Assembly: GCA_913777465.1 (NCBI GenBank)
Contig: CAJYRQ010000013.1
Span: 17,579-81,578 of the forward strand
Direction of reading: 5' to 3'
Origin: an uncultured Chryseobacterium sp.
Lineage (GTDB): Bacteria > Bacteroidota > Bacteroidia > Flavobacteriales > Weeksellaceae
Length of the DNA stretch: 64,000 bases
Below the pieces are notes generated by a model. That model saw only the letters and a program-made list of their open reading frames with translations, made no database searches and was not told the DNA's origin. The number at the start of each line of letters is the position of its first letter. The stretch's first letter is position 1. Both the position numbers and the translations under genes were made by a program. Positions 52,933-62,162 of the stretch are shown piece by piece.

Positions 52933-53898
52933 ATGATAATGGAAAAAGCCGACCTTATTTCAATTGCAAAAAGCACCCTGGAAATCGAAATTGCAGAACT
53001 TCAGAAACTGTCCTCAAGACTGGGGGATGATTTTATAAAAGCAGTGGAAATCATTCATGCGGCAAAAGGAAAGCTTATTGTGGTAGGCATCGGGAAATCG
53101 GCGCACGTAGGCAATAAGATCGTGGCCACTTTAAATTCTACCGGTACGCCTTCCCAGTTTCTGCATGCGTCGGAAGCCATTCACGGGGATCTTGGGGTCA
53201 TCCAGAAACAGGACGTGGTTCTGTGCATCTCCAATTCCGGCAATTCCCCTGAAATTGTGAACCTTGTGCCTTATCTGAAGGAGTACTCACATGCTTTGAT
53301 CGGCATGACCGGGAACCCTTCCAGCAAGCTGGCGGAATTTTCTGACCTTATACTGGATGCCCATGTTGATACGGAAGCCTGCCCGAACAAACTGGCTCCA
53401 ACAAGCTCAACCACACTACAAATGGCTTTGGGAGACGCTTTGGCCATTGTTTTAATGGAAATGAATGAATTCAGGGCCAATGATTTTGCCAAATTCCATC
53501 CGGGAGGCAGCCTTGGGAAGAATTTAATCTCAAAAGTAGACGATTTTTTATCTTCGCAGAAACCTCAGGTTACGGAAAATGCTACCGTAAAGGACGTTAT
53601 TATTTCCATAAGCAGTTCCAGACACGGGATTACCGTGGTCACGGAGGACGATAAAATTATCGGGGTTATTACTGACGGGGACCTGAGAAGGATGCTTTTA
53701 AAAGGGGACGATATTTCAAAAGTCCTGGCAAAAGACATTATGTCTGCCGATCCGAAAACGATTGAACGAACAGCTTTGGCCAAAGAGGCCATGCAGATTT
53801 TAAAAGACAACAACATCGGACAGCTCGTCGTTACGGAAAACGGAAAATATTTCGGGATTATCGATCTTCACAAATTGCTGGACGAAGGGATCATTTAA
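52933..53898 (+). CDS. kdsD: Arabinose-5-phosphate isomerase, KpsF/GutQ family
   Basis: Converts ribulose 5-phosphate to arabinose 5-phosphate, the first step to the lipopolysaccharide sugar Kdo. It has 321 aa, the family length. The SIS domain covers about 30-180 with GIGKSAHVGNKIVATLNSTG and HASEAIHGDLGVI. Two CBS domains follow (about 200-320: RHGITVVTEDDKIIGVITDG and DNNIGQLVVTENGKYFGII). Starts at 52933 (MIMEK) or 52939 (MEK) are both possible. It is divergent from recQ and precedes tatC. Confidence 0.94.
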   Translation: MIMEKADLISIAKSTLEIEIAELQKLSSRLGDDFIKAVEIIHAAKGKLIVVGIGKSAHVGNKIVATLNSTGTPSQFLHASEAIHGDLGVIQKQDVVLCISNSGNSPEIVNLVPYLKEYSHALIGMTGNPSSKLAEFSDLILDAHVDTEACPNKLAPTSSTTLQMALGDALAIVLMEMNEFRANDFAKFHPGGSLGKNLISKVDDFLSSQKPQVTENATVKDVIISISSSRHGITVVTEDDKIIGVITDGDLRRMLLKGDDISKVLAKDIMSADPKTIERTALAKEAMQILKDNNIGQLVVTENGKYFGIIDLHKLLDEGII

Positions 53899-54088
53899 TA
53901 TAATCCCTAATAAATCCTGTGGATTTACTGGAAGAGATGGCCGGATGCCGGAAGTTTTTTCTTCTGACATTGGGTTTAAAGCCTTTGAAAGTTGAGAAGC
54001 CTTACCGGTAATTTATATTTTTTACGATTTGTTGAATAAACTTCCATCTTCCTTAATATTAGGCCCCACAATACTGAAACTTTTTTCA

Positions 54089-54096
54089 TAAATTTG
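54089..54096 (+). promoter_or_regulatory. tatC promoter -7 box
   Basis: TAAATTTG, 22 bases before the GTG start at 54118. Confidence 0.5.
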
Positions 54097-54117
54097 AAAT
54101 CTTAAAAATATTATTCT

Positions 54118-54945
54118 GTGAGTGATGCTAAAGACATGTCCTTCTGGGGGCATATTGGCGAACTGAGAGGCCACCTCATCCGTTCGATTCTCGCCATAGT
54201 GGTTGCTGCAATCGTTATCGGTTTCAATATCAACTGGATTATGGACCATGTTTTCTTCGGTCCTACCCGAAATGATTTTGCCACTTTTGAAATGGTTAAC
54301 CATTTTTCAAAAATGATCCTGGGCGAAGACAGTATCCATCTGCCGAAAGATTTCCCGGTACGTGCCAGTAAACTTTACCAGCAGTTCAATGTGATGATGG
54401 CCGTTTCCATTTTCGGGGGAATCGTTCTTGCTTTTCCTTACATTGTCTGGGAACTGTGGCGTTTCATCAGCCCGGCCTTGCATCCCAATGAAAGAAAGAA
54501 TTCCCTGTTTATCATCAATTCGGTATGGATTTTATTTATGACCGGCGTTTTGTGCGGATATTACCTCATTCTCCCTTTTGCCGTGAATTTCGGGGTGATT
54601 TTCAAAATTTCAGATATTATTATTCCGCTGTATGACCTGAGCGACTATACGACACTGTTTTTACAGGTAGTTTTGGGAATGGGGGTTATTTTCCTTTTTC
54701 CTGTACTGATCTATTTCCTTACAACCATCGGAATTTTAACCCCGATGTTTATGAAGACTTACCGGCGTCATGCCATCGTTCTGATTATGGTGGTTGCAGC
54801 AATCATTACTCCGGCGGATGTCCTGAGTATGATGATGGCGGCTTTCCCATTGCTTCTGTTGTATGAATTCAGCATCATCATGTGTTCTTATACCTATAAA
54901 AAAGTACAGAAGGCAGCGGCCAATTTACCGGTCGTTCAGAAATAA
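54118..54945 (+). CDS. tatC: Twin-arginine translocase subunit TatC
   Basis: Receptor core of the Tat pathway, which exports folded proteins across the inner membrane (275 aa). It starts with GTG: MSDAKDMSFWGHIGELRGHL, where the conserved SFWGHIGELR fits the TatC N-terminal FxxHLxELR pattern. Six membrane segments can be seen, and the family FPYIVWELWRFISPAL motif is present after the long first periplasmic loop. The C-terminal RRHAIVLIMVVAAIITPADV segment is typical. No tatA is adjacent. Confidence 0.96.
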   Translation: MSDAKDMSFWGHIGELRGHLIRSILAIVVAAIVIGFNINWIMDHVFFGPTRNDFATFEMVNHFSKMILGEDSIHLPKDFPVRASKLYQQFNVMMAVSIFGGIVLAFPYIVWELWRFISPALHPNERKNSLFIINSVWILFMTGVLCGYYLILPFAVNFGVIFKISDIIIPLYDLSDYTTLFLQVVLGMGVIFLFPVLIYFLTTIGILTPMFMKTYRRHAIVLIMVVAAIITPADVLSMMMAAFPLLLLYEFSIIMCSYTYKKVQKAAANLPVVQK

Positions 54946-54966
54946 ATATTTCAACAATAAAATAGA

Positions 54967-54997
54967 TTCCCGCTGATTTTTCTGCGGGATTTTTTTA
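54967..54997 (+). terminator. tatC terminator
   Basis: TCCCGC and GCGGGA pair across a 10-base loop and a T run follows. Confidence 0.82.
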
Positions 54998-55221
54998 TGA
55001 GGATATTAATTGCTGCTTCTGCTTTGTCAGATCGTGCTGAGGAGCTAATTATCTGGTTAAATAATACGGTTCTAGAGACGCCAAGAATTTGATGCTGTCA
55101 AATTTTCATGCTGCTAATACCAATCGCTTAATTTTTATCCTTATAGAATCAGCGGCCTTTAATTTTATCGAAAATAAAATCCTTACGGCTTTTTACACAA
55201 CTCATTTTTGAGAACCTTTTG

Positions 55222-55229
55222 TAAATTTG
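55222..55229 (+). promoter_or_regulatory. Candidate promoter of the M1 peptidase gene
   Basis: TAAATTTG matches the -7 consensus but is about 200 bases before the ATG at 55432, so the leader would run through a repeat. Tentative. Confidence 0.35.
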
Positions 55230-55256
55230 CTTTTTCCAACCACAAAAGTCCTCTAA

Positions 55257-55330
55257 GGATTGACCCTTGACTTGCAAAGCAAAATTGACAATCAAAAACG
55301 AATTGACCATTCACTATTCACTTTTCGGGA
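55257..55330 (+). repeat. Dispersed GACCATTCAC-type repeat, single copy
   Basis: ATTGACCCTTGACTTGCAAA, then GAATTGACCATTCACTATTC. It is related to the tandem units at 63.64-64.0 kb (CATTGACCATTGACCATTCA). Confidence 0.65.
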
Positions 55331-55431
55331 TGTAACAAAACCTCAGGTTTCACGTCTTATTAAAGAGATTCAATCTGAGTTTGTCTCGGCATCGATTTAT
55401 TCTTTATTTTAGTCCATTAATTTTATTTCAG

Positions 55432-57054
55432 ATGAAAAAACTTTCATATACACTTTTATTTGTTTCAGGGTTGTTTTTCGGTCAGACCCGTGAAATAGAT
55501 CATTATACGGTACTGGATACTTTAAAAGGTTCCGATACCAAATACCGGAATTTCTGGGATGTAAAAAAATACGATCTTTCCGTAGAGCCTGATTTTGCGA
55601 TGAAAAGCATTAAAGGAAGCAACATCATCAGCTTTGAGATCACGAAAGATGTTAACAATCCTACTTTCCAGATTGATCTTCAGGAACCCATAAAGGCTGA
55701 TAAAGTAGAAGCGGGTTTTCCGATCACGAATTATGAGCAGGAAGGAGATTTTATCTGGATCAGAGCCAACAAAAGCTTTAAAAAAGGAGAAAAGTATATG
55801 ATAAAAGTTACCTTTTCCGGAAATCCCACCATTGCTAAAAATGCACCATGGGACGGCGGCTGGGTGTTTACCAAAGATAAAAACGGAAATCCGTGGATGA
55901 GTGCTGCTGATGAAGGCATTGGGGCTTCGGTCTGGCTTCCGGTGAAAGACATCTGGAGCGATGAACCCGACAACGGCATCGTGATGAAGATTATCACACC
56001 GAAAGATCTTGTGGGCGTCGGAAACGGAAGACTGATCAGCAAAAAAGCGGAGGGCGATAAAATGGCCTACACCTGGGAAGTGAAAAACCCGATCAACGCC
56101 TACTCCATCATTCCGAATATCGGTAAATACACCAATTTTAAAGATACCTTCAGTGGAGAAAAAGGAAAGCTGGACCTGGATTACTGGGTACTGGATTATA
56201 ATCTGGACAAGGCAAAAAAACAATTCCAGCAGGTAAAACCGATGCTTTCGGCTTTTGAATACTGGTTTGGCCCTTACCCTTTTTATGAAGATTCTTACAA
56301 GCTTGTCGAGTCGCCTTATCTGGGGATGGAACACCAGAGCAGCGTGGCTTACGGCAACGGATACCAAAACGGGTATCTTGGAAGAGACCTTTCCGGAACC
56401 GGCGTCGGGCTGAACTGGGATTTTATCATCATTCACGAAAGCGGCCACGAATGGTTTGCCAACAATATTACAGCGAAGGACCAGGCGGATATGTGGGTGC
56501 ATGAAAGTTTTACGAATTATTCCGAAGTACTGTTTACCGAAAAGTATATGGATAAAAAATCGGCAGAGGTCTATGCCCAGGGAATCCGGAATATCATCCG
56601 GAACGACACGCCGATTATCGGAAAATACGGCGTAAGGAATGAAGGCAGCGGCGATATGTATCCGAAAGGAGCCAGCATGATCCATACGATCCGCCAGGCC
56701 ATCAACGATGATGAAAAATTCAGGCAGATCCTGAGAGGTCTCAATAAAGATTTCTACCACCAGACCGTAACGACCGGACAGATCGAAAATTACATTTCAA
56801 AAAAATCGGGAATTGATTTTTCCGGTGTTTTCGATCAGTATCTGAGAACGACCCAGGTTCCTGTACTCGAATACGCGCAAAGAGGCGATGAACTGAAATT
56901 CCGGTATACCGATACCGTGAAGAATTTTAAACTTCCGATCATTGTCGAAGGTATAACCATCAATCCTACCGGACAATGGCAGACCATAAAACTAAAAAAA
57001 GAAGGCCCGGTAGAATTCAACAAAAATTATTATATCATCTTTAAAAAGGTTTAA
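55432..57054 (+). CDS. Exported M1-family zinc metallopeptidase
   Basis: Aminopeptidase of family M1 (540 aa from the ATG at 55432). The TTG at 55381 gives a longer but unlikely start. Signal peptide MKKLSYTLLFVSGLFFGQ. Zinc site HESGH at 335-339 with the third ligand Glu358, matching HExxH-18-E. The upstream exopeptidase region GMEHQSSVAYG replaces the classic GAMEN, a known variant in bacterial M1 proteins. No T9SS tail is present, so it probably stays in the periplasm. It precedes the M61 gene on the same strand. Confidence 0.93.
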   Translation: MKKLSYTLLFVSGLFFGQTREIDHYTVLDTLKGSDTKYRNFWDVKKYDLSVEPDFAMKSIKGSNIISFEITKDVNNPTFQIDLQEPIKADKVEAGFPITNYEQEGDFIWIRANKSFKKGEKYMIKVTFSGNPTIAKNAPWDGGWVFTKDKNGNPWMSAADEGIGASVWLPVKDIWSDEPDNGIVMKIITPKDLVGVGNGRLISKKAEGDKMAYTWEVKNPINAYSIIPNIGKYTNFKDTFSGEKGKLDLDYWVLDYNLDKAKKQFQQVKPMLSAFEYWFGPYPFYEDSYKLVESPYLGMEHQSSVAYGNGYQNGYLGRDLSGTGVGLNWDFIIIHESGHEWFANNITAKDQADMWVHESFTNYSEVLFTEKYMDKKSAEVYAQGIRNIIRNDTPIIGKYGVRNEGSGDMYPKGASMIHTIRQAINDDEKFRQILRGLNKDFYHQTVTTGQIENYISKKSGIDFSGVFDQYLRTTQVPVLEYAQRGDELKFRYTDTVKNFKLPIIVEGITINPTGQWQTIKLKKEGPVEFNKNYYIIFKKV

Positions 57055-57255
57055 TAAATGAGACGGGCAAAACTGTGAAATGCGGTTTTGCCTTTTATCT
57101 TTTTTGAATTTAATCCAGAAAAATAATTTTTCAATAAATAAAAAACTGCAAATCAATCACTTAACTTAAAATAAAATTTAATTTAACAAAGTTTAATATA
57201 CATTTCCGTAACAAAATCATTCGATCAGCAACTATTTAACTATAAATTGAACTCA

Positions 57256-59112
57256 ATGAAAAAAACAGCTTTAAGTTTGGGACTTTTAACCGCTTTTCTG
57301 GTGAATGCCCAATCCATAAAAACCACCATTGACCTCGTTAATGTAAAAGACGACCAGGTGCCGGTAACGATGGAATTCCCTAAAATGAAATCCGGCGACA
57401 TCAAGTTCCATTTTCCGAAAACGGTTCCGGGAACCTATTCCGTGGATGATTACGGACGTTTTGTGGAAGGCGTTAAATTTATGGACAACAAAGGAAAAGA
57501 AATTCCTTTCACCAAAGTCAATGACAACACCTATGCCCTGAAAAACGCGCAGAATTTAAGCAAAGTCACTTACCTGGTGAACGACAGCTTTGATGATGAA
57601 ATGGATGAATCGAAACATAAAGCCGTATTTTCACCATCCGGAACGGACATCGAAGCCGGAAAGGTATATCTGATCAACACCCACGGCTTTATCGGGTACA
57701 TCGATAATATGCAGGATGTGCCTTATCAGCTGATTGTGAAAAAACCTACGGACTTCTACGGAACTACCGCATTGGTCGATCAGGACAAATCCGAATCTAC
57801 AGACACGTTTACCCTGGCCAATTATGCAAAAGTAACCGATTCGCCATTAATGTACACCAAACCGGATTACATCACTTTCAATGCAGGAGGAATGAACCTG
57901 GTACTGGGCGTTTATTCCCCGACCGGCAAATACAAAGCGGCTGACTTTAAAGATAATCTTGAAAAAATGGTGGTAGCCCAAAAGAAATTCCTGGGCGATA
58001 TGAACACCAACAAAAAATATGCGATCATGCTGTATCTGGCAGGAGCGCAAGGGCCGCAGATCAAAGGGTTCGGTGCACTGGAACATCACGAATCCACCAG
58101 TGTGGTGCTTCCTGAGATGATGCCGAAAGAGGCAATCGATAAAGCCATTACAGACGTAGTTTCCCATGAGTTTTTCCATACGGTGAATCCGTTGAAAACC
58201 CATTCCGAGGAAATCCATTATTTTGATTATGCCGACCCGAAAATGTCGCAGCACCTCTGGATGTACGAAGGCGGTACGGAATATTTTGCCAATCTGTTCC
58301 AGATCCAGGAAGGCCTGATCACCAAAGACGAGTTCCTCCAGAGAATGAGCGAAAAGATCGCCAATTCCAAGAACTACAATGATACGATGCCTTTCACGGT
58401 CATGAGTAAAAACATCCTTAAGGATGAATACAAAGACCAGTACCGGAACGTTTACGAGAAGGGTACTCTTCTTACGATGTGCCTGGATATCGAGCTGAGA
58501 AAACTGTCGAACGGGGAAATGGGCTACCGCGATATGATCCGCAAACTGTCTCAGCGGTTCGGTGAAAACAAGCCGTTTAAAGACGACCAGTTAATTGATG
58601 AGCTGGTTGCCGTTACGGGATATCCCCAAATCAAAGATTTCTATAATAAATACATTGCAGGCGGTCAGCCGACTCCTTACGCCCAGTATTTGGATATGGT
58701 TGGCGTAGAAATCAAGAAACAGGAAACCCCGCCGATGTTCTGGTTTATTAAAGATCCGCAGCAAACGGGTTATGATGAGAAGGATAATGCCTTTGTATTC
58801 GATGAAAGTTCTGCCCAGTCGCCTTTTGCGAAAAGCATCGGCCTGAAAATTACTGATAAGATTGTTGCCCTGGACGGAAAAACCATCAACATCCAGAACA
58901 TCCAGTCGTTCATCGAATATTCAAGAACCATTAAGGAAGGACAAAATGTGACGGTTACCATTCTGAGAAAGAATGGCGATAAAACCGAAAAAATGGATCT
59001 TAAAGGAAAAGCGGTCCTTGATAAGATGACGGTTGAAACCCTTGCCTTTAAAGCCAACCCGACCCCTGCCGAAAAGAAACTGCAGGACCAGTGGCTGACC
59101 GGAAAGAAATAG
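57256..59112 (+). CDS. Exported M61-family metallopeptidase with PDZ domain
   Basis: Glycyl-aminopeptidase-like protein of family M61 (618 aa from the ATG at 57256; a TTG nine bases earlier is unlikely). Signal peptide MKKTALSLGLLTAFLVNAQS. An N-terminal M61 beta domain comes first, then the zinc site VSHEFFHTVNPLK (His304, Glu305, His308) and the third ligand in YEGGTEYF. A PDZ domain covers about 500-590 (IGLKITDKIVALDGKTINIQ), which usually binds C-terminal peptides. It follows the M1 peptidase and may help with periplasmic peptide turnover. Confidence 0.93.
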   Translation: MKKTALSLGLLTAFLVNAQSIKTTIDLVNVKDDQVPVTMEFPKMKSGDIKFHFPKTVPGTYSVDDYGRFVEGVKFMDNKGKEIPFTKVNDNTYALKNAQNLSKVTYLVNDSFDDEMDESKHKAVFSPSGTDIEAGKVYLINTHGFIGYIDNMQDVPYQLIVKKPTDFYGTTALVDQDKSESTDTFTLANYAKVTDSPLMYTKPDYITFNAGGMNLVLGVYSPTGKYKAADFKDNLEKMVVAQKKFLGDMNTNKKYAIMLYLAGAQGPQIKGFGALEHHESTSVVLPEMMPKEAIDKAITDVVSHEFFHTVNPLKTHSEEIHYFDYADPKMSQHLWMYEGGTEYFANLFQIQEGLITKDEFLQRMSEKIANSKNYNDTMPFTVMSKNILKDEYKDQYRNVYEKGTLLTMCLDIELRKLSNGEMGYRDMIRKLSQRFGENKPFKDDQLIDELVAVTGYPQIKDFYNKYIAGGQPTPYAQYLDMVGVEIKKQETPPMFWFIKDPQQTGYDEKDNAFVFDESSAQSPFAKSIGLKITDKIVALDGKTINIQNIQSFIEYSRTIKEGQNVTVTILRKNGDKTEKMDLKGKAVLDKMTVETLAFKANPTPAEKKLQDQWLTGKK

Positions 59113-59135
59113 TTTTAGATTAAACATTATAGTAG

Positions 59136-59160
59136 GCGGGGAAATTTTCTCCGCTTTTTT
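59136..59160 (+). terminator. M61 gene terminator
   Basis: GCGGGGA and TCTCCGC pair (one wobble) across a 6-base loop; a T run follows. Confidence 0.78.
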
Positions 59161-59296
59161 ATTTGCAAAAAAGCATGGACTCATAAGAAACATTAAAATA
59201 AAAACCTTGAAAATATTTTAGTCATAAGATTAAAAAACAAAGATTTTGAATTGTTTTCAGTTTGAATACTTCTTTAATTTTGAAAGTAGTTTATGT

Positions 59297-59355
59297 ACGA
59301 ATCTTTCCAAACAATTCTCTAATACGATGTTTAGATCCCTATGGGATGGACAAAT
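59297..59355 (-). repeat. Dispersed hairpin repeat, copy C
   Basis: On the minus strand TTTGTCCATCCCATAGGGAT, then CATCGTATTAGAGAATTG and AAAGATTCG. It lacks the second half found in copies A and B. Confidence 0.78.
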
Positions 59356-59554
59356 TGAGTGGTTAAAATACGATATTTTCAGGTGTTAATGATTAATGAA
59401 AAAACCAATATATCATCCTTTCAGAACTTAATATCCGTATTTCCTGTAACTCCAGATTCCGCATTGTGCTATTGTTGTTTCGCCTCTTTTCAGGCCGCAC
59501 AATAGATCACGATTAGCATTAAAATGCAATCTAAAAAATTAATATTCGGCAGTG

Positions 59555-59582
59555 CCTCTGTGAAAATCTGTGCGATCCGTGG
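59555..59582 (-). repeat. CACGGATTTT-type remnant
   Basis: The complement reads CCCACGGATCGCACAGATTT, then TCACAGAGGC, related to the units at 33296-33345. Confidence 0.45.
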
Positions 59583-59593
59583 GACAAAAAATA

Positions 59594-60748
59594 CTATACT
59601 TTCCGAATGGTGATCCTGAAGGTTGTTCCTTTTCCTACTTCCGTCTGTGAAATTTTGATGTCCCCGTTGTGGTATTCCTGGATGACCCTTTTGGCAAGAG
59701 ACAGCCCCAGTCCCCAGCCCCGTTTTTTCGTTGAATAGCCGGGTTTGAAGGCATTGGCTGCCTGCTGTTTCGTCATTCCGCTACCGGTATCCTGTACCTG
59801 CACGACGATACTTTTGTTTCTTTCAATAACGGATATTGAAATGGAACCTTCCCCTTTCATCGCGTCGACGGCATTTTTTACCAGGTTTTCTATCACCCAG
59901 CTCATCAGGATTTTGTTGTGGGGAACCGAGACCGTATGGTTCGGCAGGTGCAGACCGAAGTTGATCTTTCTGGAAATCCTTGTTTTTAAATAATCGTAAT
60001 TTTCCTGAATGGTGGCATTGAAATCCTTGTCATTAAGTTCGGGAACAGAACCGATTTTTGAAAACCTTTCGGAAATGGTCCTTAACCGTTCGATATCTTT
60101 TTCGATTTCGTGGACGCCTTCAGAATCCGGGGTATCCAGTTTCATGATTTCCATCCAGCCGATCATCGAAGATAAGGGCGTTCCGATCTGGTGTGCCGTT
60201 TCTTTGGCAAGCCCGGCCCAGAGATAGCCTTCATCCGTCTTTTTGATGGTGCGGAAAAACCAGAAAGTAAACCCGAAATAGGAAAGAATGAACAGTCCTA
60301 AGATATACGGAGAATACTGCAGGTTATTCAGCAGCCGCGAGTTATCGTAATACACAAACTGTTTGTTACCTTTCAGGATGTTGATTTCAATGGGAGGATA
60401 GCTCTTCGCCATTTTTTTTGCCAGCGCAATGATCTCTGCCGAATTGTTTTCGATATCCTGCGGAATATTTTTGTGCTCGATGATCTGCCCGCTTTTGTCT
60501 AAAATAATCAGCGGGATAGTAGTATTGGAGCTGTAGATCTGCAAAAGAAGCGCCTGAATTTCCAGGTTGGGATTTTCCGTTTCCTGCTGGAATTTCAAGG
60601 CACTGACCAGGATATCCACCCGTCTTACCTCTTCTTTCCGGAGAAAATTAATCAGAATGGTTGATGCAATGACGGTTGTCAACACAACAATTGTCATCAG
60701 GGTAAAAATGATCCAGTTATTCAGTCTTGCAAATAAGGATTTCTTCAA
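59594..60748 (-). CDS. Membrane sensor histidine kinase
   Basis: Two-component sensor of 384 aa. Membrane helices lie at about 13-36 and 147-166 and flank a periplasmic sensing domain of about 110 residues. The H-box is AKETAHQIGTPLSSM with phospho-His186. The HATPase domain has N-box ENLVKNAVDAM, G1 DTGSGM and G2 KRGWGLGLSLAKRV. No HAMP domain is clear. No response regulator is in the window. It starts 9 bases after dacB on the same strand, so it is co-transcribed with a cell-wall enzyme and might sense envelope state. Confidence 0.93.
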   Translation of the reverse strand: MKKSLFARLNNWIIFTLMTIVVLTTVIASTILINFLRKEEVRRVDILVSALKFQQETENPNLEIQALLLQIYSSNTTIPLIILDKSGQIIEHKNIPQDIENNSAEIIALAKKMAKSYPPIEINILKGNKQFVYYDNSRLLNNLQYSPYILGLFILSYFGFTFWFFRTIKKTDEGYLWAGLAKETAHQIGTPLSSMIGWMEIMKLDTPDSEGVHEIEKDIERLRTISERFSKIGSVPELNDKDFNATIQENYDYLKTRISRKINFGLHLPNHTVSVPHNKILMSWVIENLVKNAVDAMKGEGSISISVIERNKSIVVQVQDTGSGMTKQQAANAFKPGYSTKKRGWGLGLSLAKRVIQEYHNGDIKISQTEVGKGTTFRITIRKV

Positions 60749-60757
60749 AATGTTGGT

Positions 60758-62128
60758 TTATTTTAGAACATTCAGGATCTTCTGCAGTTCCGTACCGCCG
60801 CTGCCCTGGTAATTGTTGATGATGATTGAAAATACATATTTCTTCCCGTCTTTTGAAGTATGGAAACCCGCATAGGATTTGGTGTCCCGCATGGTACCGC
60901 TTTTCATTTTGATGCCGTTGTCCTGGGTGGGAAAACCTTCATAATAGGCTTCAAACCAAGGCTGCTTTTTAGCATATAATAAAGCCTGCACTTCTGCTCT
61001 GGCCGAAACGTAATTCTGCGGCGAAAGTCCGCTTCCGTCGGCAAAATTAATCATGGCCGGATTGATTCCTTTCCCCTTCCAGAATTCTTTCAGGTAGGCA
61101 ACGCCCGTTTTAAAGTCTGAATTCCCTTTCTTTTCTCTGGCTAAAGTTTTAATTAATGTTTCACCGTACATATTGATGCTTTTCCTTAAAAACCAATAGA
61201 CGATTTTATCTAAAGTCGGCGATTCGTAGGTAAGGATCAGGTTCTGTTTAGGAAATTCCAAAGATTTCTTCCCTTCGATTTCAAGCTGGGAATTCGTTAT
61301 CACTTTTCCCGAAAAATCAATACCGGAATCTTTCAGCCACTGCTTAATTTCTACGCCCAGCTGCAAAGGCGGATTGGGTACCGAACCGGAGACCGTAACC
61401 GGTTTTGAAGGCAGGGTTCCGTTAATCAGTGCCACATTGGAATGCGGTGCAGTGAAAATTAAACTCTGATCGGAGCTTCCGCCTGCTTTCAGATCATTCA
61501 GCCAGCTGATACCTTCCAGGGGATAGGAAAAACTTTTGAATTCCGTTCCGTTGATGTTGATGTCGAACTGGTTTTCACGCCAGTTGACCCCCCAGACACC
61601 GGCTCCGTAATAGTTGCCCAGATCATCCCACGGCCATCCTCCCGGAACGGTCTGGTGGTCGAAATAAGAATCATCAATTATAAGGTCTCCTGAAATTTTT
61701 TTAATACCGGATTTCTTTACGGCCTCCATGAGTTTCTGCTTAAAATTTTCCGGCTTGTAAGATTCATACCGCCAGCTTCCCAGGGTTGGATCCCCGGTTG
61801 AGCCGATGAACAGGTTTCCGTTCAGGCTTCCGTTTGAAATGGTTCCGGAATAGGCTGACGTTGTTTTATAGGTGTAATTTTTACCCAAAACTTCCAAAGC
61901 TGCCGCAGCTGTGAATATTTTCTGGGTTGAAGCAGTGGAAAGGCCTTTATTTCCCTGATAATCATAAACCGGATTCCCGCTTTCATCCGAAACATAAAAA
62001 GATAGGCTGGACGAAACCGCACCGGAGGATTCCATCAGGTTTTTAGTGGCTGCATCCAGTTTCTGGGCCATATTCTGCGCCAGAACCATTTGGGTTGAAA
62101 GAAGAAATACAGGGAAAATGTTTTTCAT
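60758..62128 (-). CDS. dacB: D-alanyl-D-alanine carboxypeptidase/endopeptidase (PBP4, family S13)
   Basis: Periplasmic peptidoglycan enzyme that trims D-Ala and cuts cross-links (456 aa from the ATG at 62128). The TTG at 62146 is rejected since it lies in the promoter box. Signal peptide MKNIFPVFLLSTQMVLAQ. The active-site triad is complete: S-T-Q-K at 67-70, SGLSPQN (SxN type) and KSGTMRD. The family insertion domain lies between the first two motifs. It is followed after 9 bases by a histidine kinase. Confidence 0.94.
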   Translation of the reverse strand: MKNIFPVFLLSTQMVLAQNMAQKLDAATKNLMESSGAVSSSLSFYVSDESGNPVYDYQGNKGLSTASTQKIFTAAAALEVLGKNYTYKTTSAYSGTISNGSLNGNLFIGSTGDPTLGSWRYESYKPENFKQKLMEAVKKSGIKKISGDLIIDDSYFDHQTVPGGWPWDDLGNYYGAGVWGVNWRENQFDININGTEFKSFSYPLEGISWLNDLKAGGSSDQSLIFTAPHSNVALINGTLPSKPVTVSGSVPNPPLQLGVEIKQWLKDSGIDFSGKVITNSQLEIEGKKSLEFPKQNLILTYESPTLDKIVYWFLRKSINMYGETLIKTLAREKKGNSDFKTGVAYLKEFWKGKGINPAMINFADGSGLSPQNYVSARAEVQALLYAKKQPWFEAYYEGFPTQDNGIKMKSGTMRDTKSYAGFHTSKDGKKYVFSIIINNYQGSGGTELQKILNVLK

Positions 62129-62143
62129 GAAGGATTGTTTATT

Positions 62144-62151
62144 CAAATATA
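62144..62151 (-). promoter_or_regulatory. dacB promoter -7 box
   Basis: TATATTTG on the minus strand. A TSS near 62137 leaves a leader of about 10 bases to the ATG at 62128, and rules out the TTG start at 62146. Confidence 0.5.
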
Positions 62152-62162
62152 ATTAAATAAAA

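Larger units (their letters stand above)
54946..55431. other. 486-bp gene-free stretch
   Basis: Holds the tatC terminator, a candidate promoter at 55222-55229 and a repeat at 55257-55330. No other frame is convincing. Confidence 0.65.
59113..59593. other. 481-bp gene-free stretch
   Basis: Holds the M61 terminator, copy C of the dispersed hairpin repeat (59297-59355) and a CACGGATTTT-type remnant at 59555-59582. Nothing coding is seen. Confidence 0.65.
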
